In this document: in pieces, positions 1 through 6,856 of the stretch | Layout: each line of letters opens with the position of its first letter | Position numbering within the stretch: position 1 is the first letter of the stretch | Assembly (NCBI GenBank): GCA_043817715.1 | Contig: JBDRGO010000017.1 | Coordinates: 1-16,488, forward strand | DNA from: JAFGBZ01 sp043817715 | Lineage (GTDB): Archaea > Iainarchaeota > Iainarchaeia > Iainarchaeales > JAFGBZ01 | Direction of reading: 5' to 3' | DNA: 16,488 bases | Program-made: the position numbers and the translations under genes | Notes under the pieces: generated by a model | Databases searched by the model: none | Told to the model about the DNA's origin: nothing | The model's input: the letters and a program-made list of their open reading frames with translations, nothing else

Positions 1-1518
1 GTAGTACTAAGAACCTACACAGGACAATACGGAATAACAATCAACTCAGACACAAACACAATCCAACTAGGAACAGACTTCAACACAATCAATGATACAA
101 GATACACACAAACAACAGACACAAACAACTGGATAAACCAACAAACATACGGAAGCACAGACTTCAACACAGAATACAAAGGAGGGTCAGACAATTTAGG
201 CTCGCATTTAGCTACACAGGATTTGAATTTAGCAAGTTATGACTTAAATGAAGTAAACAATGTTGTTGTTCGAGGAGATCTAAATATATATGGAGGAAAC
301 ATTAATTTCGGCGATGCTACTACAATGGGGGATGGAGGAGACGCCATAGGTTTTAACATAAGGGACAACACAGCCACTTCTTTTATAATAGAAGAACAAA
401 ATTCAAGAGATTATATACTCATACAAACAAGTAATGGAACTGAAAATATTTCATTCGGAAACACAACAACAAATCCATCATATGCATTTTTAGGTACAGG
501 AACAGCAACTTTTTCAGGAAACATTACTACTACAGGGGATTTAACAGTTAATGGTGGAAACATTAATTTCGGAATAACAACAGATATTGGAGACGGAGGG
601 GATGACTTATATATTAAATTAAAAAACAAGTCAGCTACTGCATTTACAATTGAAGACAGTACAACTGATTATATTGCAATAAATACAGGAACAGGAACAC
701 AAGCAGTTAATTTCGGAAACACTTCAACAAATCCATCTTATGCTTTTTTAGGTTCAGGAACAGCAACCTTTTCTGGAAATTTAACAACAACACTGGATTT
801 AGCTGTGAATGGAGGAAACATTAATTTCGGAACAGATACGACAATTGGAGACAGCGGAGATAATTTAACTGTTAAATTAAAAGACAATAGTGCAAACGCA
901 TTTATAATGAATGAAGCAGAAAGCGACTACATTAAAGTAAGCACTCAAAACGGAATAGAATATGTTGGTTTTGGAAATCAAACAACAGATAATGATTTTT
1001 TCTTTTTATCTGAAGGCGACTTGAATTTAAATCAAGGAAAAGTTTCACATCACCCAACAAGTGCTGATGACAGAAGCATTTACTGGGCATCAGCGATTGA
1101 TATTGAAACATATGGGGATTCAAATGCTTACAGAGGGGGCGGCATATATGTTGCAACTAATAGAACTGGAGCTTCAAGATATTTTTTAGTGCCAATTCCA
1201 GCCCAAAAATTATATGGAGGAATGTTTACAATAAGACAAATAACTGCAAGAATTGATATGCTTAATAATGCTGATTGTATTGGGCAAACATTAATTAGTT
1301 GTACAAATAGTTCAGGAACACAATATTTTCCAGTTAATGATGGAAGTGATTATGGATGCGATACAACAGGAACACAGGATTATATTTTATGGCCTGATAC
1401 CAATGCATCAGTAACATTAAACGGAGATGACCCCTGCATGATTTTATTTGCAGTAAACAATTCAGTTGTTTATGGAATAAAAGTTTTTGGAGTAAAAATA
1501 GAATATGAAAGAACTTAA
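1..1518 (+). CDS. repeat-rich fibre/adhesin-like surface protein, 5' end outside the window
   Basis: The reading frame is open from base 1, so 505 codons of a longer gene are present; the first ATG-like codon inside (223) is not the real start. The protein is rich in Gly, Asn, Thr and Asp and has no membrane segment here. Three related units of about 87 residues each carry a GGNINFG motif; the underlying DNA word GGAAACATTAATTTCGG recurs at 295, 556 and 814. Two units also share a NPSYAFLG stretch. After residue about 340 comes a non-repeated C-terminal domain with several cysteines, ending in a beta-rich stretch. Such repeated strands resemble phage tail fibres and surface adhesins, but I do not recognise a family. 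Codon use changes sharply near base 190 (see findings). It is followed after 22 bp by two more exported proteins, so a cell-surface role is the best inference. Confidence 0.75.
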   Translation, partial: VVLRTYTGQYGITINSDTNTIQLGTDFNTINDTRYTQTTDTNNWINQQTYGSTDFNTEYKGGSDNLGSHLATQDLNLASYDLNEVNNVVVRGDLNIYGGNINFGDATTMGDGGDAIGFNIRDNTATSFIIEEQNSRDYILIQTSNGTENISFGNTTTNPSYAFLGTGTATFSGNITTTGDLTVNGGNINFGITTDIGDGGDDLYIKLKNKSATAFTIEDSTTDYIAINTGTGTQAVNFGNTSTNPSYAFLGSGTATFSGNLTTTLDLAVNGGNINFGTDTTIGDSGDNLTVKLKDNSANAFIMNEAESDYIKVSTQNGIEYVGFGNQTTDNDFFFLSEGDLNLNQGKVSHHPTSADDRSIYWASAIDIETYGDSNAYRGGGIYVATNRTGASRYFLVPIPAQKLYGGMFTIRQITARIDMLNNADCIGQTLISCTNSSGTQYFPVNDGSDYGCDTTGTQDYILWPDTNASVTLNGDDPCMILFAVNNSVVYGIKVFGVKIEYERT

Positions 1519-1540
1519 ATTTAAATAAAATATGAGATGA

Positions 1541-1945
1541 ATGAAAATGACTGAAGAAATAAAAATTTCAAAGAAAAAAGTGAAATTGTTTTTTGTTTTA
1601 ATTGCGGTTTTAATTGCTGGAATGGTTTTAGGGAATTTGTTTCCATTAAATGCAGAAGAAACAGGCATACCAATTATTGAAGGAAACAAATTAAGTGATT
1701 CAGACAAGAATTTTATGGTTGGATTGGCTAATTTGCAGACTGATTTAATTCTTACAAAAAATGACTGGTGTGTTGCAAACGGCGGAATATGGAATGAATC
1801 AATTGAATCAGGTGAATTGGCAGTTACTCCTGAACTGGCCCAGCAGATTCAAGAAGCAGGCGGAACAGTGGCTGAAAATGAAGGAAAACTAAGTGTTCAG
1901 GCTGAAGTAATCCGAAGGGATGGCTGCATTTTCATTAAAAAATAG
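1541..1945 (+). CDS. small membrane-anchored extracytoplasmic protein, unknown function
   Basis: This 134-residue protein has a lysine-rich N-terminus (about 1-14), one hydrophobic segment (about 15-33, FFVLIAVLIAGMVLGNLF) and an extracytoplasmic remainder of about 100 residues. The first segment could be an uncleaved anchor or a signal peptide. The outer part holds two cysteines, in the NDWCVANGG and RDGCIF contexts, that could form a disulfide. I do not recognise a family. The ATG at 1541 follows a weak GAGATGA ribosome-binding-like stretch. It lies between the fibre-like gene and the transglutaminase-like gene on the same strand with gaps of 22 and about 34 bp, so the three probably form one transcription unit of surface proteins. 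Confidence 0.7.
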   Translation: MKMTEEIKISKKKVKLFFVLIAVLIAGMVLGNLFPLNAEETGIPIIEGNKLSDSDKNFMVGLANLQTDLILTKNDWCVANGGIWNESIESGELAVTPELAQQIQEAGGTVAENEGKLSVQAEVIRRDGCIFIKK

Positions 1946-1979
1946 AATTAAATAATTGAAGGAATTTAATTTAATTCAT

Positions 1980-3710
1980 ATGAATTCAGCGAAAAAAAAA
2001 TTAATTTACTTTAACTTGTTTTTTTTATTGATTTTCTTGTTTTTTCCATTAAATGCTTTTTCCCTAGAAGAGAACCCTAATTCAATCCAGTCAATGACTG
2101 CAACAATTACTTTAAGTGGGGAAGGCAAAATTTTGGGGGAAACTGATTCAAGAGACGAAATTGAATTAAGAATGATTTCATTTCAGGAATTTCAAGGAAT
2201 TGAAATTCTTTCATTAGAAGAAAAATTAACCATTGAAGGGCAGGAATTTGAAGCAGAACATGAAGAAAAAGACGGGGCAAGGTACGCGGTATTTAATTTA
2301 AAGAATTTAAAGCAGTTCGGAAACAATCCTGAATTTGAAGTAAGCGTGAAGGCAAAAATTAAATCAAATGCGGAAATCGGATTAAGTGAAAGCAATGCAG
2401 AACTGGAAAAAAGCGTTTCAGAAAAATTCCTGGAAGCAACTGATTTGATTGAATCAGATGACCCTGAACTGATTGCAAAGGCAAATATGGAATTTGAAAG
2501 CAGGAATAAGCTTGAAACATTAATTGAAATAAGCAAATGGATTGGAAATAACCTTGAATATGATTTAGCATATTACCCTGTGATTAATTCGGCAAAAAAA
2601 ACCTATCAACTGAGAAAAGGAGTATGCGATGAATTCGCAAATTTAACCGCGGCATTTGCAAGAATCAAAAAAATACCAATTAAGTATGTTTCAGGAATTT
2701 CTTTTGACGGAAAAAAATTCGGCTCGCATGGATGGAATGAAGCATTCATTGAAGGATATGGATGGATTGCAATTGACTCAACTTACAATGAAGTGGGATT
2801 TGTTGACGGCGCACATTTCCCTTTGACTAAAGGAAAGGACGCAAATGAATTCGGCTCAATGGAATCCTCAATCAAATCAGTCAATTCACTTGGAATGGAA
2901 ATGAAAATAAACGAGCCCCTGGTTGAAGTGCATTCATTTGAAGAATTCAAGGAATTGGCTGAAATGGAAATTGAACTGCCTGAAAAAATATTCAATAAAG
3001 AGGAATTTGAAGTGAATGCAAAAATCACTTCAACAACAGGAAAAAAAATGATTTATCCAATTAAATTATTATTACATGAAGATTTTTATTTCAATGAAGA
3101 AAACAAAATGCTTCTGCTTGAGCCGAACGAATCAATTCAGGCAAAATGGACTGCAATTGCCCCGCTGAAAGGAGAAGAAGGAAAATACTTCACTTATGAA
3201 GTGAAAATAATTTCCCCTGACCATAAAATCGAAAAAGAAATAGAGATTTACCCGAATGAAGAAACAGAAGAAAAGGCAGGGGAAATAAAAGTAATGGATA
3301 TATCCCCGTTCAAGGAAGGAAATTCATTAAAAATAAGAATTTCACTGGAAAACACAGGATTGGCTGAAAACACTGCATTAATCTGGATGGAATTCAAAAA
3401 AGAAAAACAACTGGAGCAAGAAATAACCTTTCAGGCGCTGGAACAAAAAGAATTTGAATTAATTCTTTCGCCTTTTGAATTCGGAAATATTGAATTATTC
3501 ATTGAATCAAATGAAACACAAATAAAAAAAACAATTTTTGTGCCGAAAAAACAGGAGCCAGTAGTGGCGATCCAGCCGCAGGAAAACCAAGCACAACCCC
3601 AAACTGATTCAAACCAGGAAAATGAAGAAACAAAAACAGCCTTTATTGAATCAATAATTAAAGCAGTGATGGGTTTCCTTAAATCAATCGGATTTATTCA
3701 AACCCAATAA
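1980..3710 (+). CDS. secreted transglutaminase-like cysteine protease-fold protein
   Basis: I chose the ATG at 1980 (576 aa) because it places a short basic N-terminus directly before a hydrophobic signal (about residues 6-27, ending LNAFS); a TTG at 1956 would add eight residues. The transglutaminase-like core shows the expected triad: Cys216 in KGVCDEFA, His250 in SHGWNEAF and Asp266 in IDSTYNEVG. Upstream, about 28-160, is a beta-rich domain; downstream, about 310-520, are two probable Ig- or CARDB-like beta-sandwich regions, then a Gln/Asn/Glu-rich linker and a short hydrophobic/amphipathic C-terminus. Archaeal proteins of this type are exported and are thought to be proteases or cross-linking enzymes; the substrate cannot be told. 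It ends the + strand surface block, just before a tRNA gene. Confidence 0.85.
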   Translation: MNSAKKKLIYFNLFFLLIFLFFPLNAFSLEENPNSIQSMTATITLSGEGKILGETDSRDEIELRMISFQEFQGIEILSLEEKLTIEGQEFEAEHEEKDGARYAVFNLKNLKQFGNNPEFEVSVKAKIKSNAEIGLSESNAELEKSVSEKFLEATDLIESDDPELIAKANMEFESRNKLETLIEISKWIGNNLEYDLAYYPVINSAKKTYQLRKGVCDEFANLTAAFARIKKIPIKYVSGISFDGKKFGSHGWNEAFIEGYGWIAIDSTYNEVGFVDGAHFPLTKGKDANEFGSMESSIKSVNSLGMEMKINEPLVEVHSFEEFKELAEMEIELPEKIFNKEEFEVNAKITSTTGKKMIYPIKLLLHEDFYFNEENKMLLLEPNESIQAKWTAIAPLKGEEGKYFTYEVKIISPDHKIEKEIEIYPNEETEEKAGEIKVMDISPFKEGNSLKIRISLENTGLAENTALIWMEFKKEKQLEQEITFQALEQKEFELILSPFEFGNIELFIESNETQIKKTIFVPKKQEPVVAIQPQENQAQPQTDSNQENEETKTAFIESIIKAVMGFLKSIGFIQTQ

Positions 3711-3748
3711 AAACAAATAAATAAACCAAACCCAATAAAAACAAATAA
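3699..3748 (+). repeat. two perfect 22-bp direct repeats, 28-bp period, at the transglutaminase gene end
   Basis: A 22-bp sequence beginning CAAACCCAATAA occurs at 3699-3720 and again, without mismatch, at 3727-3748. The first copy contains the last codons and the stop codon of the transglutaminase-like gene. This is a recent local duplication in the untranslated 3' region. No function is evident. Confidence 0.85.
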
Positions 3749-3777
3749 TAATGTTTTGATGAAAAAATTGTTTTTAA

Positions 3778-3849
3778 GCGGTCATAGTCTAGTGGTTATG
3801 ATTGGAGCTTGCCAAGCTTTAGGCCCGGGTTCAATTCCCGGTGACCGCA
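3778..3849 (+). tRNA. tRNA-Gly (anticodon GCC)
   Basis: A full cloverleaf can be drawn. The acceptor stem GCGGTCA (3778-3784) pairs with TGACCGC (3842-3848), with discriminator A3849. The anticodon stem GGAGC/GCTTT encloses the loop TTGCCAA, giving anticodon GCC. The T arm is CCGGG/CCCGG around TTCAATT. There is no intron and CCA is not encoded. A TTTTTAAG stretch lies directly before the gene. The last 19 bases overlap, on the other strand, the 3' end of a LAGLIDADG endonuclease gene. Confidence 0.97.
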
Positions 3850-4730
3850 TTTAAAATTTTATAATTGATTTCCCTGTGCAATGGAACTATTCCTGATTTC
3901 TTGAATGCCCTGTATTTGTAAATATGCTTGGCATTATGTGGATTTATTTCTAAAAAAAATTTATCTATTTGCCTTGAATCAAAAATCCAAATATCTTGTT
4001 CACCTAGCTTAGCGTTAAATCCAAGAGTTAATAATAATTCCCAAACCTGCTTCAAAAAATTACTATCATAGCTGGTATAATGGATTTGTGCGCTGTTTTT
4101 ATGGTGCCGATGAAAACCACCATCTGTGTCAAATAACCCTCTTAGAAAAGCCTGAGAATAATTAATATTTGAATAAATTATTTCGGGAATTTTCATTTTT
4201 CCTTTCTTTCTGCCTGCAGGAATGTTCAATTTATTTGAAAGAAAGTTAAAAACTTTTTTTGAATAAAGTCTGCATCGAATGCAATTTTTGAATGAAAAAA
4301 TACTCGGAGATAAAGAAAACAAATTTATAAATTTTGGACCGACTACTTCAGTCACATATTTAAAATCAGAAAAACCATCGCAAGTAATATGAATAGTATA
4401 CCCTTTTCTGCTTAAACATCCGTCACCATATAAAAAACCTAAAAATTCAGCAAAATCTTCATTGAATTTGGAAAATTTTGGATTTTTCTCTTTATTTCTT
4501 ATTTCAGTAAATTTTAATTTAAATTTTGAAAAATCAAGGCCAGCATGATTACATAATTTCTTGAAATTGCTTAATGAAATTCTATGCTTGCCATTTCCAT
4601 AATATTTTGCCATCCCTCTGGTAACATTAAATAACTTCGATAATTGAGGCCAGCTAAAACCTGCTCTCTTTTTTAACATTCTAATAATTTCTGCTTGCTT
4701 CTCCCTTTTAATGTCAAGATAAATAACCAT
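3831..4730 (-). CDS. free-standing LAGLIDADG homing endonuclease with N-terminal HTH-like region
   Basis: This 299-residue protein has two LAGLIDADG-type motifs, EFLGFLYGDG (Asp103) and FLRGLFDTDG (Asp203). The spacing of about 100 residues is right for a single-chain, two-motif enzyme that cuts double-stranded DNA at a long site. Residues about 10-60 resemble a helix-turn-helix (FSWPQLSKLFNVTRG). It is not inside an intron or intein: it has its own start, and a TATA-like CTTTTTAAAC (4751-4760, minus strand) lies about 26 bp before the ATG, so the mRNA is probably leaderless. Its stop codon falls in the T-loop of tRNA-Gly(GCC), so its last residues are coded antisense to the tRNA. Both catalytic acids are present, so it may be active; the target site is unknown. 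Confidence 0.92.
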   Translation of the reverse strand: MVIYLDIKREKQAEIIRMLKKRAGFSWPQLSKLFNVTRGMAKYYGNGKHRISLSNFKKLCNHAGLDFSKFKLKFTEIRNKEKNPKFSKFNEDFAEFLGFLYGDGCLSRKGYTIHITCDGFSDFKYVTEVVGPKFINLFSLSPSIFSFKNCIRCRLYSKKVFNFLSNKLNIPAGRKKGKMKIPEIIYSNINYSQAFLRGLFDTDGGFHRHHKNSAQIHYTSYDSNFLKQVWELLLTLGFNAKLGEQDIWIFDSRQIDKFFLEINPHNAKHIYKYRAFKKSGIVPLHREINYKILNAVTGN

Positions 4731-4750
4731 GTAACAAAAATATTTTTTTA

Positions 4751-4792
4751 GTTTAAAAAGATTTGGAAGGAGAGAGTAGACTTCCGGTGCCG
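4751..4792 (-). promoter_or_regulatory. endonuclease promoter with upstream CGGCACCGGAAGTC element
   Basis: On the minus strand CGGCACCGGAAGTC (4779-4792) is followed by a C/T-rich stretch, AAATC and the TATA-like CTTTTTAAAC, then the endonuclease ATG about 26 bp on. The same 14-bp word in the same layout occurs at 16374-16387 on the + strand, again just before a TATA-like ATATATAAA. The position is that of an archaeal upstream promoter or regulator site. On the other strand, GGAAG/CTTCC could form a small hairpin followed by T7. Confidence 0.55.
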
Positions 4793-4820
4793 TTTTTTTA
4801 AGTTAAACTATTAAATTACT

Positions 4821-4830
4821 TTTTATAAAA
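4821..4830 (+). promoter_or_regulatory. probable TATA box of tRNA-Gly(CCC)
   Basis: TTTTATAAAA sits 16-25 bp before the first base of the tRNA, the usual spacing of an archaeal TATA box from a transcription start a few bases upstream of, or at, the mature 5' end. Confidence 0.5.
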
Positions 4831-4845
4831 TAAATATATAGAACT

Positions 4846-4917
4846 GCGCCTGTAGTCTAATGGCCAGGATGAAAGCTTCCCAAGCTTTTGATCCGGGTTC
4901 AAAACCCGGCGGGCGCA
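4846..4917 (+). tRNA. tRNA-Gly (anticodon CCC)
   Basis: The acceptor stem GCGCCTG (4846-4852) pairs with CGGGCGC (4910-4916), with discriminator A4917. The anticodon stem AAAGC/GCTTT encloses TTCCCAA, giving anticodon CCC. The T arm is CCGGG TTCAAAA CCCGG. It has no intron and no encoded CCA. It is the second of three tRNA-Gly genes on this strand within 2.7 kb. Confidence 0.97.
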
Positions 4918-4994
4918 TTTTACCTTTTTTCTATCGACAAATAAAACGTAAACCTTTTAAACATCAATCAATATATTGTATATAGTGATAAATT

Positions 4995-5207
4995 ATGGAT
5001 ACTGTTACAGTCAGCTCTAAATTTCAGATTGTCTTGCCAAAACTCATTAGAAGAACTCTTGAAATAATGCCTGGCGAAAAATTAGTAGTAATAGAAAAAA
5101 GAGGGATTATTGAAATGATTCCTATCGGAAAAATGAAGGACGCAAGAGGAATCACCAAAGAGGTTTCAACCAAAAATCTGAGGGATGAAAGTGAACGTTT
5201 TAGTTGA
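4995..5207 (+). CDS. vapB: AbrB-type antitoxin (VapB-like)
   Basis: The 70-residue protein carries an AbrB/SpoVT swapped-hairpin domain over about residues 1-48 (VTVSSKFQIVLPKLIRRTLEIMPGEKL), followed by a short tail, the part that in such antitoxins binds the toxin. It should bind its own promoter as a dimer and neutralise the PIN protein encoded next, whose start overlaps its end by 23 bp; this indicates translational coupling. A TATA-like run (TATTGTATATAG, 4974-4985) and a GTGAT ribosome-binding-like stretch lie before the ATG. The context, next to tRNA-Gly and a homing endonuclease gene, is that of an acquired module. Confidence 0.9.
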   Translation: MDTVTVSSKFQIVLPKLIRRTLEIMPGEKLVVIEKRGIIEMIPIGKMKDARGITKEVSTKNLRDESERFS

Positions 5208-5571
5208 CAGCTACGGCTGGATTGAATATTTCTCAAACGGGCCTTTGGCAAATAAATATGCAAAATTCATTGAAAAAGCCAATAAAGAAAAATATTTTAC
5301 TCCAAGCATTATTCTCTTTGAAACATACAAACAAATAAAGTTAATGGCGAATGAACAAAAAGCACTTGAAGCAATTGGATACATTATTGGATACACCACT
5401 ATTATTGACTTGGATAAAAGCATTTCTCTGGAGGCAAGCGACATCAGCATTGAACTGAAATTAGGGATGGCTGATGCAATAATTAAAGCCACTGCAGAAA
5501 AAACAAACGCAAAAATTGTTTCAAGCGATAAACATTTTCAGAAATTCAAAGAAACTGTTTTTGTAAAATAA
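5185..5571 (+). CDS. vapC: PIN-domain ribonuclease toxin (VapC-like)
   Basis: This 128-residue protein is the usual length of a VapC toxin. The four acidic PIN residues are visible: Asp8 (VLVDSYGW), Glu46 (ILFETYK), Asp97 (GMADAII) and Asp115 (SSDKHF). They coordinate the metal of the nuclease site, so it should be active when free of its antitoxin. A GAGGG sequence inside the vapB gene precedes its ATG. Known VapC toxins cleave tRNA anticodon arms or rRNA; the target here is unknown. Paired with the AbrB gene it forms a complete type II toxin-antitoxin system. Confidence 0.9.
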   Translation: MKVNVLVDSYGWIEYFSNGPLANKYAKFIEKANKEKYFTPSIILFETYKQIKLMANEQKALEAIGYIIGYTTIIDLDKSISLEASDISIELKLGMADAIIKATAEKTNAKIVSSDKHFQKFKETVFVK

Positions 5572-5591
5572 ATCAAAAAAATAAAGTGAAT

Positions 5592-6215
5592 TCAAAGAAT
5601 TTCATTGATTCTTTTCTTTACTTCCTCAAAAACCTGTTCCTTGCTTTTTTCCGCATCAATTAATTTGATATTTTCTTTTGGAAAAAATAATTTTAATTCG
5701 CTGAATTCACGAGATGCCCTGCTTAAAAAATCTTTTTCTTCAAATTTCTCCAATTGCTTTCGGCCATAATCCTTATTCATCCTTTCCAAAGCAATTCCTG
5801 CACGGATATCAAAAACCAAAATTAAATCAGGGATCCTTAAATCACTATGCAAATCAATAATTCTTTTTTTGTCAATTCCCTGCAAAGACTGATAAACAAA
5901 AGTGGAATACTTGTATCTATCGCATAAAACAAATTTATTCATTTGAAGCGAAGGCTCAATAAGAAACCTCAAATGATGCATTCGGTCCTTTAAATAAAGG
6001 CCAAGGCATTCTTCCGCTGACTTCATCGGGTCAAATTCAGTTGCCTGCATAAACTTTGCTTTTGTTCCAAAAGAAGAATTTGTAGGTTCCTGAGTCAAAA
6101 CAATGCCATTTCCATTAATTCTTTTTTCATTAATTAAAAATTCCTTTGCCTTTCTGGCCATAACTGACTTGCCTGAACCGTCAATTCCCTCAAAAACAAT
6201 AAATTTTCCAGCCAT
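5592..6215 (-). CDS. tmk: thymidylate kinase (dTMP kinase)
   Basis: From the ATG at 6215 the protein has 207 residues, standard for the family; a TTG three codons upstream is possible but would add residues the family does not have. Visible motifs are the P-loop FEGIDGSGKS (about residues 8-17), the DRY motif in CDRYKYSTFVYQ that contacts substrate, and a LID-like segment rich in Lys/Arg (RMNKDYGRKQ). It phosphorylates dTMP to dTDP with ATP, an essential step of DNA precursor synthesis. A TATA-like ATTTAAATATTTC lies about 25-35 bp before the start on the minus strand, so the mRNA is leaderless or nearly so. It is a single housekeeping gene between tRNA genes, convergent with vapC and divergent from the intron-containing tRNA. 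Confidence 0.93.
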   Translation of the reverse strand: MAGKFIVFEGIDGSGKSVMARKAKEFLINEKRINGNGIVLTQEPTNSSFGTKAKFMQATEFDPMKSAEECLGLYLKDRMHHLRFLIEPSLQMNKFVLCDRYKYSTFVYQSLQGIDKKRIIDLHSDLRIPDLILVFDIRAGIALERMNKDYGRKQLEKFEEKDFLSRASREFSELKLFFPKENIKLIDAEKSKEQVFEEVKKRINEIL

Positions 6216-6278
6216 AAGAATCAATAATAATAAGGTAAAGAAATATTTAAATCTGAGGAATTACTTTAAAAAATTGTG

Positions 6279-6287
6279 CATATAAAA
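6279..6287 (+). promoter_or_regulatory. probable TATA box of tRNA-Gly(UCC)
   Basis: CATATAAAA-like sequence lies about 15-25 bp before the mature 5' end of the tRNA, in the divergent spacer shared with thymidylate kinase. Confidence 0.45.
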
Positions 6288-6301
6288 TTAATTCTATTAA
6301 A

Positions 6302-6499
6302 GCGTTCGTGGCGTAATGGTAGCGTCCGAGCCTTCCACAACTGCCACTGTCAGTTGGCACCAGTGGGCGCCTTCGGCAGCCCATAATTCGCAAGTGCCGC
6401 TGTCAATGGCACCGAGGCACTATTTTGCTTTGCAAAATAGGGCTTGAGGCGATATGTTGAGGCAAGCTCGTGGTCCGGGTTCAAATCCCGGCGAGCGCA
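6302..6499 (+). tRNA. tRNA-Gly (anticodon UCC) with a 127-nt intron
   Basis: The exons are 6302-6337 and 6465-6499. The acceptor stem GCGTTCG pairs with CGAGCGC (6492-6498), with discriminator A6499. The anticodon stem CGAGC/GCTCG encloses the spliced loop CTTCCAA, giving TCC. The intron 6338-6464 sits at the canonical position 37/38. A bulge-helix-bulge can be drawn: central helix CTTC (6332-6335) with GAGG (6459-6462), 5' bulge C-A-C, 3' bulge C-A-A, and a short inner AAC/GTT helix. The splicing endonuclease should therefore accept it. With the two tRNAs upstream it completes the glycine isoacceptor set. Confidence 0.93.
6338..6464 (+). other. tRNA intron, GC-rich and full of hairpins
   Basis: The intron is far richer in G+C than the neighbouring DNA. 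It contains an imperfect direct repeat (6342-6361 and 6395-6413, both TGCC[A/G]CTGTCA...TGGCACC), each copy able to fold on itself through TGCC(A)/(T)GGCA. It also has CAACTG/CAGTTG near its 5' end and a perfect 9-bp hairpin, CTATTTTGC ttt GCAAAATAG, at 6420-6440. It encodes no recognisable protein. Confidence 0.8.
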
Positions 6500-6637
6500 T
6501 AGCTTTCTTTTAGAAAAACACGAGTAAAGCGAAGCTTTACTGTGCCCATTCAAGCTTTGTTTGAATTGGGGAAAGCTAATTTCGCAAAGAAAAAGGAATT
6601 CTGCTTCGCAGAATTCAAATAATCAAAACTGATTTTT
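6500..6637 (+). repeat. spacer with a series of short perfect hairpins
   Basis: Between the tRNA and the Rpr2-like gene are at least three inverted repeats: AGTAAAGC gaa GCTTTACT (6523-6541), an imperfect CCCATTCAA/TTTGAATTGGG (6545-6570), and GAATTCTGC ttc GCAGAATTC (6596-6616). No gene is seen. They may be RNA processing or termination structures, or small dispersed hairpin elements; similar ones occur at 6420, 10274, 16311 and 16351. Confidence 0.65.
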
Positions 6638-6856
6638 ATGCAGAAAAACACAATTCAAAAAATTGCTTTTGAAAGAATTTATAGATTGGCTGAATTAATC
6701 AGAACAGAAAAAAACGCAAAATTAAGGCTTAACTGGCTTGATTTAATGAAAAAAATTTCAATGAGAAACAGGGCAAGGATACCAAAGGAATTAAAGCAGG
6801 AATTCAGGGCAGAATTCAAAAAGTTAAAGGAAAAAAAAAAGAATTCAGAAAATTAA
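6638..6856 (+). CDS. rnp4: RNase P protein component 4 (Rpr2/Rpp21-like), lacking the zinc ribbon
   Basis: The 72-residue sequence matches the N-terminal helical half of archaeal Rpr2/Rpp21: an A-x-ERI-x-x-L-A-E-L helix (residues 10-20) and the signature KISMRNRARIPKELKQEF (39-56), which in the family reads like ARKI.M..R.RIPRELKR.FC. In the family a four-cysteine zinc ribbon follows. Here there is no cysteine at all: the sequence turns into a Lys/Glu tail and stops. RNase P cuts 5' leaders from pre-tRNAs, and this subunit works with Rpp29 on the specificity side. No zinc ribbon is encoded in the following spacer, so this is a true short form or an old truncation. It heads the + strand translation gene cluster. 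Confidence 0.78.
   Translation: MQKNTIQKIAFERIYRLAELIRTEKNAKLRLNWLDLMKKISMRNRARIPKELKQEFRAEFKKLKEKKKNSEN

Noticed and set aside
291..900. Regular repeats in the fibre gene as a possible CRISPR or satellite
   Set aside because: The 258-261 bp units are in frame and encode similar protein units; no CRISPR-like spacer pattern exists anywhere in the window.
4779..4792. TTCCGGTG resembling the archaeal origin-recognition (mini-ORB) core TTCCAGTG
   Set aside because: Only part of the motif fits, copies are single and promoter-linked, and no orc1/cdc6 gene or AT-rich unwinding array is present.
3844..4920. GACCGCATTT / GGGCGCATTT at the ends of the first two tRNAs as att direct repeats around the endonuclease gene
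   Set aside because: The shared part is only GCATTT plus normal tRNA sequence; all three tRNA-Gly genes end in GCAT, so no insertion repeat can be claimed.
6350..6553. 67-codon minus-strand ORF with a CARRDLNPDHELAS stretch
   Set aside because: It is the antisense of the tRNA T arm and intron; such RRDLNP peptides are a well-known artefact opposite tRNA genes.
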